NCBI RefSeq assembly: GCF_900205965.1
Contig: NZ_OAOF01000006.1
Span: 1 to 64,000, forward strand
DNA length: 64,000 nt
Origin: Lacrimispora amygdalina
GTDB lineage: Bacteria > Bacillota > Clostridia > Lachnospirales > Lachnospiraceae
Reading direction: 5' to 3'
Positions 44,766 through 52,614 of this stretch are shown here, in pieces. Below the pieces are notes generated by a model. The model saw only the letters and a program-made list of their open reading frames with translations. It was not told where the DNA came from and did no database searches. The translations under genes and the position numbers were made by a program. Numbering within the stretch: position 1 is the first letter of the stretch; every line of letters begins with the position of its first letter.

Positions 44766-45131
44766 ATGATTACCTTTAATCACTTTAATTTTAATGTTCT
44801 TAATCTGGAAAAAAGCCTGAAATTTTATAAAGAGGCTCTGGGTCTGGTTCCGGTACGTGAAAAAACAGCGGCTGACGGATCCTTCCGACTGGTCTATCTG
44901 GGGGATGGGAAGACTGATTTTACGCTGGAGCTGACCTATTTAACTGACAGGACAGAACCATATAATTTAGGGGAATGTGAATTTCATCTCGCATTTCATA
45001 CAGATGAATATGAGGAATGCTATAAGAAGCATAAGGAAATGGGAGTAATCTGCTTTGAAAATCCGGAAATGGGAATTTATTTTATCAGTGATCCGGATGG
45101 ATACTGGCTGGAGATTGTTCCTGCTAAATAA
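44766..45131 (+). CDS. VOC family (glyoxalase I-like) protein
   Basis: This 121-residue protein has the paired beta-alpha-beta-beta-beta modules of the vicinal oxygen chelate fold. It starts FNHFNFNVLNLEKSLKFYKEALGL and ends SDPDGYWLEIVPAK, with metal-ligand His and Glu candidates at FNHF, FTLEL, EFHLAF and WLEIV. It may be a lactoylglutathione-lyase-like or other dioxygenase-type enzyme; the substrate is unknown. ATG 44766 follows GGAGAG. It is followed after 11 bases by an alpha/beta hydrolase gene. Confidence 0.9.
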   Translation: MITFNHFNFNVLNLEKSLKFYKEALGLVPVREKTAADGSFRLVYLGDGKTDFTLELTYLTDRTEPYNLGECEFHLAFHTDEYEECYKKHKEMGVICFENPEMGIYFISDPDGYWLEIVPAK

Positions 45132-45142
45132 GGAGAGACCAG

Positions 45143-45814
45143 GTGTTTATAACAGTAAATGGAATCCGGCTTCACTATGAAGTATCGGGGAAAGGACCGG
45201 CAGTGATTCTGGTCCATGGAAACGGGGAAGATCACAGCATATTTAAAGAGACAGCCAGTCTGCTTCAGACAGAGTATATGGTATATGCTCTGGATTCCAG
45301 GGGACATGGGAAAAGTACGGGAAAAAACGATATCAGTTACGAGAAGATGGCTAAGGATGTGGCGGAATTTATCCGGCTTTTAGAGATTGACAGACCTTTT
45401 TACTGCGGGTTCAGTGACGGAGGTATCGTCGGGATCCTTTCAGCTGTCCGGTATCCCGGGCTGTTTAAAAAGATGGTAATCTGCGGTGCCAATGCATATC
45501 CGGAAGGTTTAAAGCGCCGCTGGCTTCTTTTATTTGGCTTCCTCGGACTTCTTATTCGTGAGCCAAGGGTTCGGATGATGTTAAAGGAGCCACAGATATC
45601 AGGAAGGGAACTGGAGCGTATTTCCATTCCGACCTTGCTGCTGGCTGGAGAAAAGGATATGGTTCTTCTTTCCCATACCCAGTATCTGGCCTCCAGAATT
45701 AAAAACAGCATCCTTAAAATTCTGCCGGGTGAATCCCACGGAAGTTATGTAATTCACAGCAGAAAGCTTTATTTTCATATGAAAAATTTTATGAAAGATC
45801 CGGATACTGACTGA
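45143..45814 (+). CDS. Alpha/beta hydrolase
   Basis: This 223-residue hydrolase has the oxyanion segment HGNGEDHSIF (near residue 25), the nucleophile elbow YCGFSDGG (Ser about residue 93), the acid in LLAGEKDMV and His in PGESHGSYV. The cap is short. The substrate is unknown. The start is GTG 45143, preceded by AAGGAGAG at the end of the VOC gene, so the two are probably co-transcribed. Confidence 0.9.
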   Translation: MFITVNGIRLHYEVSGKGPAVILVHGNGEDHSIFKETASLLQTEYMVYALDSRGHGKSTGKNDISYEKMAKDVAEFIRLLEIDRPFYCGFSDGGIVGILSAVRYPGLFKKMVICGANAYPEGLKRRWLLLFGFLGLLIREPRVRMMLKEPQISGRELERISIPTLLLAGEKDMVLLSHTQYLASRIKNSILKILPGESHGSYVIHSRKLYFHMKNFMKDPDTD

Positions 45815-45849
45815 AACCAGATTATTTGCAGGGTGTAAAGAAAAAATAC

Positions 45850-45878
45850 TTGACACCTTAAAAAAAGTATTGTATGAT
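45850..45878 (+). promoter_or_regulatory. Consensus promoter of the ylxM-ffh cluster
   Basis: A perfect -35 TTGACA (45850-45855), a 17-base spacer and the -10 TATGAT (45873-45878). The expected start near 45885 leaves only about nine bases before the ylxM ATG. Confidence 0.85.
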
Positions 45879-45893
45879 ATCACAGGTGATGAT

Positions 45894-46244
45894 ATGGAGA
45901 AGATTGCAAGACAGGGACTTTTGTATGATTTCTACGGAGCTCTGCTGACAGAGCATCAGAGGAACATTTATGAAGATGTGGTATTATACGATTTGTCTCT
46001 CAGTGAGATTGCGCAGGAACAGGGAATCAGCCGGCAGGGTGTTCATGATCTGGTAAAGCGCTGTGATAAGATCCTGGAGGGCTATGAAGAAAAACTTCAT
46101 CTGGTAGAAAAATTTGAAAAAACCAAGAGGCTGGCAAGAGAAATTCGGAATTTAACTGCTGAGTTTGCCGGAACAAAAGACATGAATCTGATCCATCGCA
46201 TCGAAGAGATATCGGGCGAAATCATCGAGCTGGAAGCTCATTAG
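45894..46244 (+). CDS. ylxM: YlxM/p13-like helix-turn-helix protein, SRP-associated
   Basis: This 116-residue protein of the UPF0122 family has the sigma-70 region-4-like helix-turn-helix LTEHQRNIYEDVVLYDLSLSEIAQEQGISRQGVHDLVKR (residues about 18-57) and a helical tail. It is always found beside ffh and probably modulates SRP function or expression. ATG 45894 is used, with AGGTGAT as ribosome site; the open frame extends back over the promoter and is not credible there. Confidence 0.92.
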   Translation: MEKIARQGLLYDFYGALLTEHQRNIYEDVVLYDLSLSEIAQEQGISRQGVHDLVKRCDKILEGYEEKLHLVEKFEKTKRLAREIRNLTAEFAGTKDMNLIHRIEEISGEIIELEAH

Positions 46245-46255
46245 GAGGGCGTTAG

Positions 46256-47611
46256 ATGGCTTTTGAGAGCTTATCCGATAAGTTACAGAATGTATTTAAA
46301 AATTTAAGAGGCAAAGGACGTTTGTCCGAAGCCGATGTAAAAACAGCCTTAAAAGAAGTTAAGATGGCTTTACTGGAAGCCGACGTAAATTTCAAGGTTG
46401 TAAAGCAGTTTATTAGTGCTGTGCAGGAGCGGGCGATCGGACAGGATGTCCAGAATAGTCTGACTCCGGGCCAGATGGTAATAAAGATTGTAAACGAAGA
46501 GCTGGTGAAACTCATGGGCTCTGAGACAACGGAAATAGACTTAAAGCCTGCCAGTGAGATAACCGTGATCCTGATGGCTGGTCTGCAGGGTGCTGGTAAG
46601 ACGACTACCACAGCCAAGATTGCCGGTAAATTAAAGGCAAAGGGAAGAAATCCGCTTTTAGCTGCCTGTGATATTTACCGTCCTGCAGCGATCAAACAGC
46701 TGCAGATTAACGGTGAGAAGCAGGGAGTTCCGGTATTTTCCATGGGAGAGAACCAGAAGCCGGCTGATATAGCAAAAGCTGCTTTGGCTTCTGCGGCAAA
46801 GAATGGACAGAATGTTGTGATTCTGGATACGGCAGGCCGTCTTCACATTGATGAAGATATGATGAGTGAGCTGATAGAAATCAAAGACAGTGTAGATGTT
46901 CATCAGACCATTCTCGTTGTAGATGCCATGACTGGTCAGGATGCTGTGAATGTGGCTGGTATGTTCCATGATAAGATTGGAATTGACGGAGTCATTATTA
47001 CGAAGCTGGATGGTGATACAAGAGGCGGTTCCGCACTTTCCATTCGTGCTGTTACCGGAAAGCCGGTTCTTTACGTTGGTATGGGAGAAAAGCTGTCTGA
47101 TCTGGAACAGTTTTACCCGGACCGTATGGCTTCCAGAATACTGGGGATGGGGGATATCCTTTCTCTGATTGAGAAGGCTGGAACCCAGGTGGACGAAGAA
47201 AAAGCCAGGGAATTATCCCAGAAGCTTAAAAAAGCGGAATTTGATTACAACGATTTTCTGGAGCAGATGACCCAGGTGAAGAACATGGGCGGTATGGCAA
47301 GCATTATGAGCATGATGCCTGGCATGGGTCAGATGAAAGATATGGATTTTGACGAAAAAGCCATGGACCGGGTGGAAGCGATTATCCTGTCCATGACAAA
47401 AAAAGAACGGACCAATCCGGATCTGATGAAGAACGCCGCCAGAAAACAGCGGGTTGCAAAAGGGGCAGGTGTTGATATCAGTGAAGTAAACCGGATTGTG
47501 AAGCAGTTTGATCAGATGAAAAAGATGATGAAGCAGCTGCCGGGAATGCTTGGCGGAGGAAAACGCCGCGGGGGCGCAGGTTTGCTGGGGAAACTGAAAT
47601 TACCGTTTTAA
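46256..47611 (+). CDS. ffh: Signal recognition particle protein Ffh
   Basis: This 451-residue GTPase targets nascent membrane proteins. It has the N domain (residues 1-90), G domain with GLQGAGKTTTTAK (near residue 108), DTAGR (near 190), TKLDGD (near 247), and a methionine-rich M domain after about 300 (GGMASIMSMMPGMGQMKDM) that binds SRP RNA and signal peptides. AGGAGGG precedes the ATG, 11 bases after ylxM. Confidence 0.98.
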   Translation: MAFESLSDKLQNVFKNLRGKGRLSEADVKTALKEVKMALLEADVNFKVVKQFISAVQERAIGQDVQNSLTPGQMVIKIVNEELVKLMGSETTEIDLKPASEITVILMAGLQGAGKTTTTAKIAGKLKAKGRNPLLAACDIYRPAAIKQLQINGEKQGVPVFSMGENQKPADIAKAALASAAKNGQNVVILDTAGRLHIDEDMMSELIEIKDSVDVHQTILVVDAMTGQDAVNVAGMFHDKIGIDGVIITKLDGDTRGGSALSIRAVTGKPVLYVGMGEKLSDLEQFYPDRMASRILGMGDILSLIEKAGTQVDEEKARELSQKLKKAEFDYNDFLEQMTQVKNMGGMASIMSMMPGMGQMKDMDFDEKAMDRVEAIILSMTKKERTNPDLMKNAARKQRVAKGAGVDISEVNRIVKQFDQMKKMMKQLPGMLGGGKRRGGAGLLGKLKLPF

Positions 47612-47694
47612 TATTTATGAATGCTAGCAAGGCAGATTCCTGCGTCGCTATAGATAGGTTTTAAATTTAAGATTTTAAGGAGGTGAATTAAAAC

Positions 47695-47937
47695 ATGGCA
47701 GTAAAGATGAGATTAAAAAGAATGGGTCAGAAAAAGGCTCCTTTCTATAGAATTGTAGTTGCAGATTCCAGATCTCCCAGAGATGGAAGATTCATCGAAG
47801 AAATTGGATACTATGATCCTACCACAGAACCAAGCGTAATCAAGTTTAACGAAGAGAACGCAAAGAAGTGGTTAGCAACAGGTGCTCAGCCAACAGAAGT
47901 TGTAAGCAAGCTTTTAAAGATCGCCGGTATCCAGTAG
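47695..47937 (+). CDS. rpsP: 30S ribosomal protein S16
   Basis: This 80-residue protein begins [41 protein letters not shown], diagnostic for S16. It binds 16S rRNA early in 30S assembly. AAGGAGGTGA precedes the ATG. It lies between ffh and khpA as in other Firmicutes. The 83-base gap from ffh shows no clear promoter or hairpin. Confidence 0.98.
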   Translation: MAVKMRLKRMGQKKAPFYRIVVADSRSPRDGRFIEEIGYYDPTTEPSVIKFNEENAKKWLATGAQPTEVVSKLLKIAGIQ

Positions 47938-47952
47938 TGAGAGGTGAAGCAT

Positions 47953-48180
47953 ATGAAGGAATTAGTAGAAGTAATTGCAAGAGCACTGGTTGATTATCCA
48001 GATCATGTTGCTGTTACTGAGACTGTAAAAGACGATGAGATCGTCCTTGAACTTACGGTAGAACCTTCCGATATGGGTAAGGTAATTGGCAAACAGGGCA
48101 GAATTGCGAAAGCGATCCGCTCTGTTGTAAAAGCAGCAGCTTCCAAAGAAGATAAGAAGGTTACTGTTGAAATTCAGTAG
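47953..48180 (+). CDS. khpA: KH-domain RNA-binding protein KhpA
   Basis: This 75-residue single type II KH domain has the GxxG loop in VIGKQGRIAKAIRSVVKAA (near residue 42). With KhpB it binds many RNAs and affects cell elongation in streptococci. ATG 47953 follows GAGGTGA; an in-frame GTG at 47944 coincides with that ribosome site and is not preferred. A double hairpin follows before rimM. Confidence 0.95.
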   Translation: MKELVEVIARALVDYPDHVAVTETVKDDEIVLELTVEPSDMGKVIGKQGRIAKAIRSVVKAAASKEDKKVTVEIQ

Positions 48181-48186
48181 CCTGTT

Positions 48187-48222
48187 AAGACCGCCGGCCT
48201 GTCGGGAAGACGGTCTTCTTTT
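48187..48222 (+). terminator. Terminator-like hairpin after khpA
   Basis: AAGACCG (48187-48193) pairs with CGGTCTT (48211-48217), followed by CTTTTG. Confidence 0.7.
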
Positions 48223-48262
48223 GCTTTCATAAATTCTGGTTTATGAGGGCAGGTAATAATTA

Positions 48263-48290
48263 AGCCGGATAGTGATATCCGGTTTCTTTT
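48263..48290 (+). terminator. Second terminator-like hairpin before rimM
   Basis: CCGGATA-GTGA-TATCCGG (48265-48282) is a perfect stem with a tetraloop, followed by TTTCTTTT. It ends 20 bases before the rimM ATG and could attenuate read-through into rimM-trmD. Confidence 0.75.
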
Positions 48291-48309
48291 ATATGATATG
48301 GAGAGACAG

Positions 48310-48819
48310 ATGGAAAATTTGTTAAGAGTCGGAGTGATTTCTTCCACCCACGGGATTAAGGGAGAAGTAAAGGTATTTCCAACAACGGATGATTCCGCCC
48401 GTTTTAAACAGTTGAAGAAAGTTATTCTTGATACAGGGCGGGAACAGATTGATTTAGAAATAGAGGGTGTAAAATTCTTTAAAAATATGGTAATCCTGAA
48501 GTTTAAGGGATATGATTCCATTGATGAAATTGAAAAATACAAGGGCAGAGATCTTTTAATTACAAGAGATCTGGCAGTGGAACTGGGCCCCGATGAAAAC
48601 TTTATTACTGACCTCATCGGACTTTTAGTTGTAAAAGATGATGGGGATGAACTTGGAACATTGACCGATGTAATTAAAACAGGTGCCAATGATGTCTATG
48701 AAGTCAGGATGGCGGATGGCAGAGAGGTGCTTCTGCCCGCAATTAAAGAATGCGTTCTGAATGTGGATCTGGAAAAGGGGACCATCACAGTTCATATGAT
48801 GGACGGGCTTCTGGATTAA
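48310..48819 (+). CDS. rimM: Ribosome maturation factor RimM
   Basis: This 169-residue protein has the N-terminal RimM beta-barrel ([22 protein letters not shown]) and a C-terminal PRC-barrel ([31 protein letters not shown]). It aids 30S head assembly together with S19. ATG 48310 follows GGAGAG; the in-frame ATG at 48298 overlaps the ribosome site. It is 17 bases from trmD. Confidence 0.96.
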   Translation: MENLLRVGVISSTHGIKGEVKVFPTTDDSARFKQLKKVILDTGREQIDLEIEGVKFFKNMVILKFKGYDSIDEIEKYKGRDLLITRDLAVELGPDENFITDLIGLLVVKDDGDELGTLTDVIKTGANDVYEVRMADGREVLLPAIKECVLNVDLEKGTITVHMMDGLLD

Positions 48820-48836
48820 GGATAGGAGTGGAACGA

Positions 48837-49583
48837 ATGAATTATCATATATTGACGCTGTTTCCTGATATGGTCTTAAACGGCTTAAACACCAGTATTA
48901 TTGGTAGAGCCGCAGAAAAGGGGCTTTTATCCATAGAGGCAATTGATATCAGAGACTATTCTGCCGATAAGCATCACAGTGTGGATGATTATCCATATGG
49001 CGGCGGAGCGGGAATGGTCATGCAGCCCATGCCCATATGCGAAGCCTATGATGATCTGTGCAGAAAACTTGGAAAGAAACCACGTGTCATTTACATGACG
49101 CCTCAGGGAACAGTATTCAATCAGACGATTGCAGGCGAACTGGCGAAAGAAGAGGATCTGGTTTTCTTATGCGGCCACTATGAAGGAATTGATGAGCGGG
49201 CGTTAAATCTGGTGGCTACGGATTTCCTTTCCATCGGAGATTATGTACTGACTGGAGGCGAGCTTCCTGCCATGGTTATGATTGACTGCATTTCCCGATT
49301 GATTCCAGGTGTTTTAAAGAATGAAACCTCTGCTGAATTTGAATCTTTTCATGATAATCTGCTTGAATATCCCCAGTATACCAGACCGGAGGAGTACAGA
49401 GGCTTAAAGGTTCCGGAGGTTTTGTTATCCGGCCATCATAAGAATATTGAAACCTGGAGACGGGAGCAATCCATAAAGAGAACTCTGGAGCGGAGACCCG
49501 ATCTTCTTGAGGAAGCGGTTCTTTCTAAAAAAGAAGAAGAATTTCTGAATAAACTTGTAAAAGAGCAGGAAATCAGGGAATAA
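48837..49583 (+). CDS. trmD: tRNA (guanine-37-N1)-methyltransferase TrmD
   Basis: This 248-residue SPOUT enzyme makes m1G37 in tRNAs reading CNN codons. It has MNYHILTLFPDM at the start, DDYPYGGGAGMVMQPMPI (near residue 50), LCGHYEGIDERAL (near 110) and the knot region SIGDYVLTGGELPAMVMID. ATG 48837 follows GGATAGGAGTGG; the longer open frame from 48750 lies within rimM and is rejected. Confidence 0.98.
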   Translation: MNYHILTLFPDMVLNGLNTSIIGRAAEKGLLSIEAIDIRDYSADKHHSVDDYPYGGGAGMVMQPMPICEAYDDLCRKLGKKPRVIYMTPQGTVFNQTIAGELAKEEDLVFLCGHYEGIDERALNLVATDFLSIGDYVLTGGELPAMVMIDCISRLIPGVLKNETSAEFESFHDNLLEYPQYTRPEEYRGLKVPEVLLSGHHKNIETWRREQSIKRTLERRPDLLEEAVLSKKEEEFLNKLVKEQEIRE

Positions 49584-49599
49584 TTATAATGGAAAGGGC

Positions 49600-49628
49600 T
49601 TGCATTCGACAATCCTTTATGATAAAAT
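49600..49628 (+). promoter_or_regulatory. Promoter of rplS
   Basis: The -35 TTGCAT (49600-49605), a 17-base spacer and the -10 TAAAAT (49623-49628) with a preceding TG. The leader from about 49636 to 49721 is in the position of the Firmicute L19 leader, but I could not confirm its fold. Confidence 0.6.
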
Positions 49629-49721
49629 ACAAAATGTTGTGATGAAAAGGCGATGGTCCTCTGTTACGGATTCCAGTATGAAGTATTAAGAACATCAAAT
49701 AAAATCAAGGAGGTTCACACA

Positions 49722-50069
49722 ATGAACGAAATTATTAAGAATATTGAAGCAGCACAGTTAAAGCAGACCGTACCGGTGTTCCATGTTGGTGATACTGTAA
49801 AAGTATACAACAAGATCAAAGAGGGAACCCGCGAGAGAATCCAGATTTTCGAAGGAACTGTTATTAAAAGACAGAACGGCGGCGCAAGAGAAACCTTTAC
49901 TGTAAGAAAGAACTCTAACGGTATCGGCGTTGAGAAAACCTGGCCATTACATTCCCCTTCCGTAGACAACGTTGAAGTTGTAAGAAAGGGTAAAGTAAGA
50001 AGAGCAAAACTGAATTACTTAAGAGACAGAGTTGGTAAGGCTGCCAAGGTTAAAGAGCTGGTTAAATAA
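49722..50069 (+). CDS. rplS: 50S ribosomal protein L19
   Basis: This 115-residue protein contains the L19 hallmarks [50 protein letters not shown] and [20 protein letters not shown]. It sits at the 30S-50S interface. ATG 49722 follows AAGGAGG; the frame open to 49653 crosses the leader and is rejected. A dedicated promoter and terminator surround it. Confidence 0.98.
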   Translation: MNEIIKNIEAAQLKQTVPVFHVGDTVKVYNKIKEGTRERIQIFEGTVIKRQNGGARETFTVRKNSNGIGVEKTWPLHSPSVDNVEVVRKGKVRRAKLNYLRDRVGKAAKVKELVK

Positions 50070-50083
50070 TTCCGGAACATTTG

Positions 50084-50114
50084 AGGGGGACAATGTAAAT
50101 TGTCCCTTTCTTTA
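50084..50114 (+). terminator. Terminator after rplS
   Basis: GGGACAAT-GTAA-ATTGTCCC (50087-50106) is followed by TTTCTTT. Confidence 0.8.
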
Positions 50115-50132
50115 GTAGGTGGGGTATTATAG

Positions 50133-50684
50133 ATGGACTTTTATCATAGTGAAGATAATAATAAGCTCCGCCATTTTGTCAACTGGATTGTTGACATTGT
50201 TGTAGTGATTGCATTTGCATGGTTTCTGGTCTATGCTTATGGAACTCAGATTGTTGTTGCAGGGCATGCCATGCTTCCACTTTTTGCAAACGGTGATGTT
50301 GTTTTAATGGACCGCCTTTCCTATGATTTTGGGAAGCCGGACCGGTTTGATGTGGTAGTGTTTCAAAGAGATGACCAGAAGATGAATGTAAAGCGTATCG
50401 TTGGACTGCCGGGAGAGACTGTGCAGATAAAAAGCGATGACATCTATATCAATGGCGAAAAGCTGAAAGAACCGGCAGGTCTTGGCCGGGTATCCCTTGC
50501 TGGTCTGGCGGAAAAGCCGATGAAGCTGGGAGAAGAGGAATATTTTTTATTAGGTGATAACCGGGACAGCAGTGAAGACAGCCGTTTTTCCAACATAGGA
50601 AACGTAAGCCGCAGTCAGATCAAAGGGAAAATATGGTTACGTATGCTGCCCCTTGTAAAGTTGGAATTAATTCGTTCGAAATAG
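50133..50684 (+). CDS. lepB: Signal peptidase I-like protein lacking the catalytic serine
   Basis: This 183-residue type I signal peptidase has one N-terminal membrane helix (residues about 15-38) and an external S26 domain. Box C/D (VKRIVGLPGETVQI, putative catalytic Lys87) and box E (GDNRDSSEDSR, residues 141-151) are intact. Box B reads AGHAMLPLF: residue 46, which should be the nucleophilic Ser before Met, is Ala (codon GCC). Either this is a non-cleaving paralogue with another role, or a base error occurred. Its neighbourhood (rplS, then rbgA and rnhB) is the standard position of an active lepB. AGGTGGGG precedes the ATG. Confidence 0.88.
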   Translation: MDFYHSEDNNKLRHFVNWIVDIVVVIAFAWFLVYAYGTQIVVAGHAMLPLFANGDVVLMDRLSYDFGKPDRFDVVVFQRDDQKMNVKRIVGLPGETVQIKSDDIYINGEKLKEPAGLGRVSLAGLAEKPMKLGEEEYFLLGDNRDSSEDSRFSNIGNVSRSQIKGKIWLRMLPLVKLELIRSK

Positions 50685-50693
50685 AGGAATGTT

Positions 50694-51539
50694 ATGAATA
50701 TACAATGGTATCCAGGTCATATGACCAAAGCAAAAAGGGCAATGAAGGAAGATATCAAATTAATTGATTTGATTATCGAACTGGTAGATGCGAGAGTTCC
50801 GCTAAGCAGCCGGAATCCGGATATTGATGATCTGGGAGCAGGGAAAGCCCGCCTGATTCTGCTGAATAAATCGGATCTTGCAGATGAACGGTGCAACAAT
50901 GCATGGGCAGCTTATTTTGAAGAAAAGGGCTGTCATGTTGTCAAAGTTAATTCAAAAAGCGGTGCAGGCTTAAAATCCATTAATGGTGTTGTTTTAGAGG
51001 CCTGTAAAGAGAAGATAGAACGGGACCGGAGAAGAGGTATCTTAAACCGCCCGGTACGTGCGATGGTTGTAGGAATTCCTAATGTGGGAAAATCCACATT
51101 TATTAATTCCTTTGCAGGAAAAGCGTGTGCGAAGACTGGAAACAAGCCCGGCGTTACTAAGGGCAATCAGTGGATCCGGCTGAATAAAAGCCTGGAGCTC
51201 CTTGACACCCCTGGAATATTGTGGCCGAGATTTGAAGACCAGAAGGTGGGAATCCGTCTTGCACTCATTGGTTCCATCAATGATGAGATCTTAAATAAAG
51301 ACGAGCTTGCCATGGAGCTGATCCGTTTTTTAACGAAATCCTATCCTCAGGTTCTGTCTGAGCGCTATGCGCTTGCGACGGAAGATCCATTAGAAGGTCT
51401 TATGCAGATCGCCAGGTCCAGGTCCTGTCTGGCTAAAGGCGGAGAACTGGATTTAAACAGAGCGGCAAACCTGCTGATTGAGGATTTCAGAAGCGGTAAA
51501 CTGGGACGTCTGACTCTTGAAACACCGCAGCAATTATAA
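50694..51539 (+). CDS. rbgA: Ribosome biogenesis GTPase RbgA (YlqF)
   Basis: This 281-residue circularly permuted GTPase has the order G4 (LLNKSDL, near residue 62), G1 (GIPNVGKSTFIN, near 124), G3 (LDTPGILWP, near 167), then a C-terminal RNA-binding helical domain. It promotes late 50S assembly. MNIQWYPGHMTKAKR at the N-terminus is diagnostic. It starts nine bases after lepB with GAGGAAT as ribosome site. Confidence 0.97.
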   Translation: MNIQWYPGHMTKAKRAMKEDIKLIDLIIELVDARVPLSSRNPDIDDLGAGKARLILLNKSDLADERCNNAWAAYFEEKGCHVVKVNSKSGAGLKSINGVVLEACKEKIERDRRRGILNRPVRAMVVGIPNVGKSTFINSFAGKACAKTGNKPGVTKGNQWIRLNKSLELLDTPGILWPRFEDQKVGIRLALIGSINDEILNKDELAMELIRFLTKSYPQVLSERYALATEDPLEGLMQIARSRSCLAKGGELDLNRAANLLIEDFRSGKLGRLTLETPQQL

Positions 51540-51547
51540 TTAGACAT

Positions 51548-51588
51548 CAAAGGGCAGGCTCATTTTAAAGAGCAGGCCCTTGTTTTAA
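51548..51588 (+). terminator. Terminator-like hairpin after rbgA
   Basis: AAGGGC-AGGCTC pairs imperfectly with GAGCAGGCCCTT across an AT loop, followed by GTTTTAAT. Confidence 0.6.
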
Positions 51589-51609
51589 TCAGATCACTGG
51601 AGAAAAAAG

Positions 51610-52266
51610 ATGAGAAAATTAACAGAAGAAAAACGCCTGGAAGAACTGAAACGGTTAGAGGTCATGAAGGAATATGAATTAAACTATGATTCCCATGTAC
51701 TTGTCTGCGGAATTGATGAAGCAGGCAGGGGGCCGCTGGCTGGACCTGTGGTGGCAGGAGCCGTCATACTGCCAAGAGATTGTGAGATCCTCTTTTTAAA
51801 TGATTCCAAAAAGCTGTCTGAAAAACGCAGGGAGGCTTTGTTTGAGGAAATTGAGGAAAAAGCACTGGCAGTGGGACTGGGCATAGTGGGCCCGGACCGG
51901 ATCGATGAAATCAATATATTGCAGGCAACCTATGAAGCCATGAGAAGTGCAGTTGCAAAGCTGGGTATGATGCCTGAAATTCTCTTAAATGATGCGGTGA
52001 CTATTCCGGAACTTGACATACCTCAGATCCCTATTGTGAAGGGGGATGGAAAAAGCGTGTCAATCGCGGCCGCCAGTATTATGGCAAAAGTGACAAGAGA
52101 TCATATGATGGTAGAGTACGATAAGCTGTTTCCCCAGTACGGCTTTGTAAAGCACAAGGGATACGGCACCGCAGCCCATATCGCAGCATTAAAAGAGTAT
52201 GGCCCCTGTCCCATTCACAGAAGGAGTTTTATTAAAAATTTCATTTCTGGGGAGAATAATGAATAA
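51610..52266 (+). CDS. rnhB: Ribonuclease HII
   Basis: This 218-residue enzyme cuts RNA in RNA-DNA hybrids and at single ribonucleotides. The active-site segment CGIDEAGRGPLAGPVVAGAVI (near residue 35) contains the DEAGR motif, with further acidic residues in LNDAVTIP and TRDHMMVEYDKLFPQYGF. The N-terminal basic helix is short. The end overlaps yraN by eight bases. Confidence 0.97.
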   Translation: MRKLTEEKRLEELKRLEVMKEYELNYDSHVLVCGIDEAGRGPLAGPVVAGAVILPRDCEILFLNDSKKLSEKRREALFEEIEEKALAVGLGIVGPDRIDEINILQATYEAMRSAVAKLGMMPEILLNDAVTIPELDIPQIPIVKGDGKSVSIAAASIMAKVTRDHMMVEYDKLFPQYGFVKHKGYGTAAHIAALKEYGPCPIHRRSFIKNFISGENNE

Positions 52267-52600
52267 CAGAGAGACAGGAACACGGTTTGAAGAGATCGCT
52301 GCAGATTATCTGGAGCAGGCCGGCTATGAGATTCTGGAGCGAAATTACCGGGACCGGTCAGGAGAAATCGACTTAATAGCCAAAGACGGGAATTATTACG
52401 TTTTTGTAGAGGTAAAATACCGGGAAAATGCAAAGAAGGGTGATCCTGCTGAAGCGGTAGATGCAAGAAAGCAGATGAAAATCAGGAATACGGCCAGACG
52501 ATATTTATACAGACACCGTCTGGGGGAGTCAGTTCCATGCAGGTTTGATGTGGTCGCCATTTTAGGTCAGCAGATCCGCCTGATTTCGGATGCATTTTAA
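52259..52600 (+). CDS. YraN family (UPF0102) nuclease-like protein
   Basis: This 113-residue protein has the restriction-endonuclease-like core with RNYRDRSGEIDLIAKDGNYYVFVEVKYR (residues about 25-55), whose GEIDLI and EVK residues resemble a PD-(D/E)xK site. The function is unproven. ATG 52259, preceded by GGGGAG, overlaps the rnhB end; the longer open frame from 52199 is a shadow inside rnhB. Confidence 0.93.
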   Translation: MNNRETGTRFEEIAADYLEQAGYEILERNYRDRSGEIDLIAKDGNYYVFVEVKYRENAKKGDPAEAVDARKQMKIRNTARRYLYRHRLGESVPCRFDVVAILGQQIRLISDAF

Positions 52601-52614
52601 AAGGAGGTACTGGA

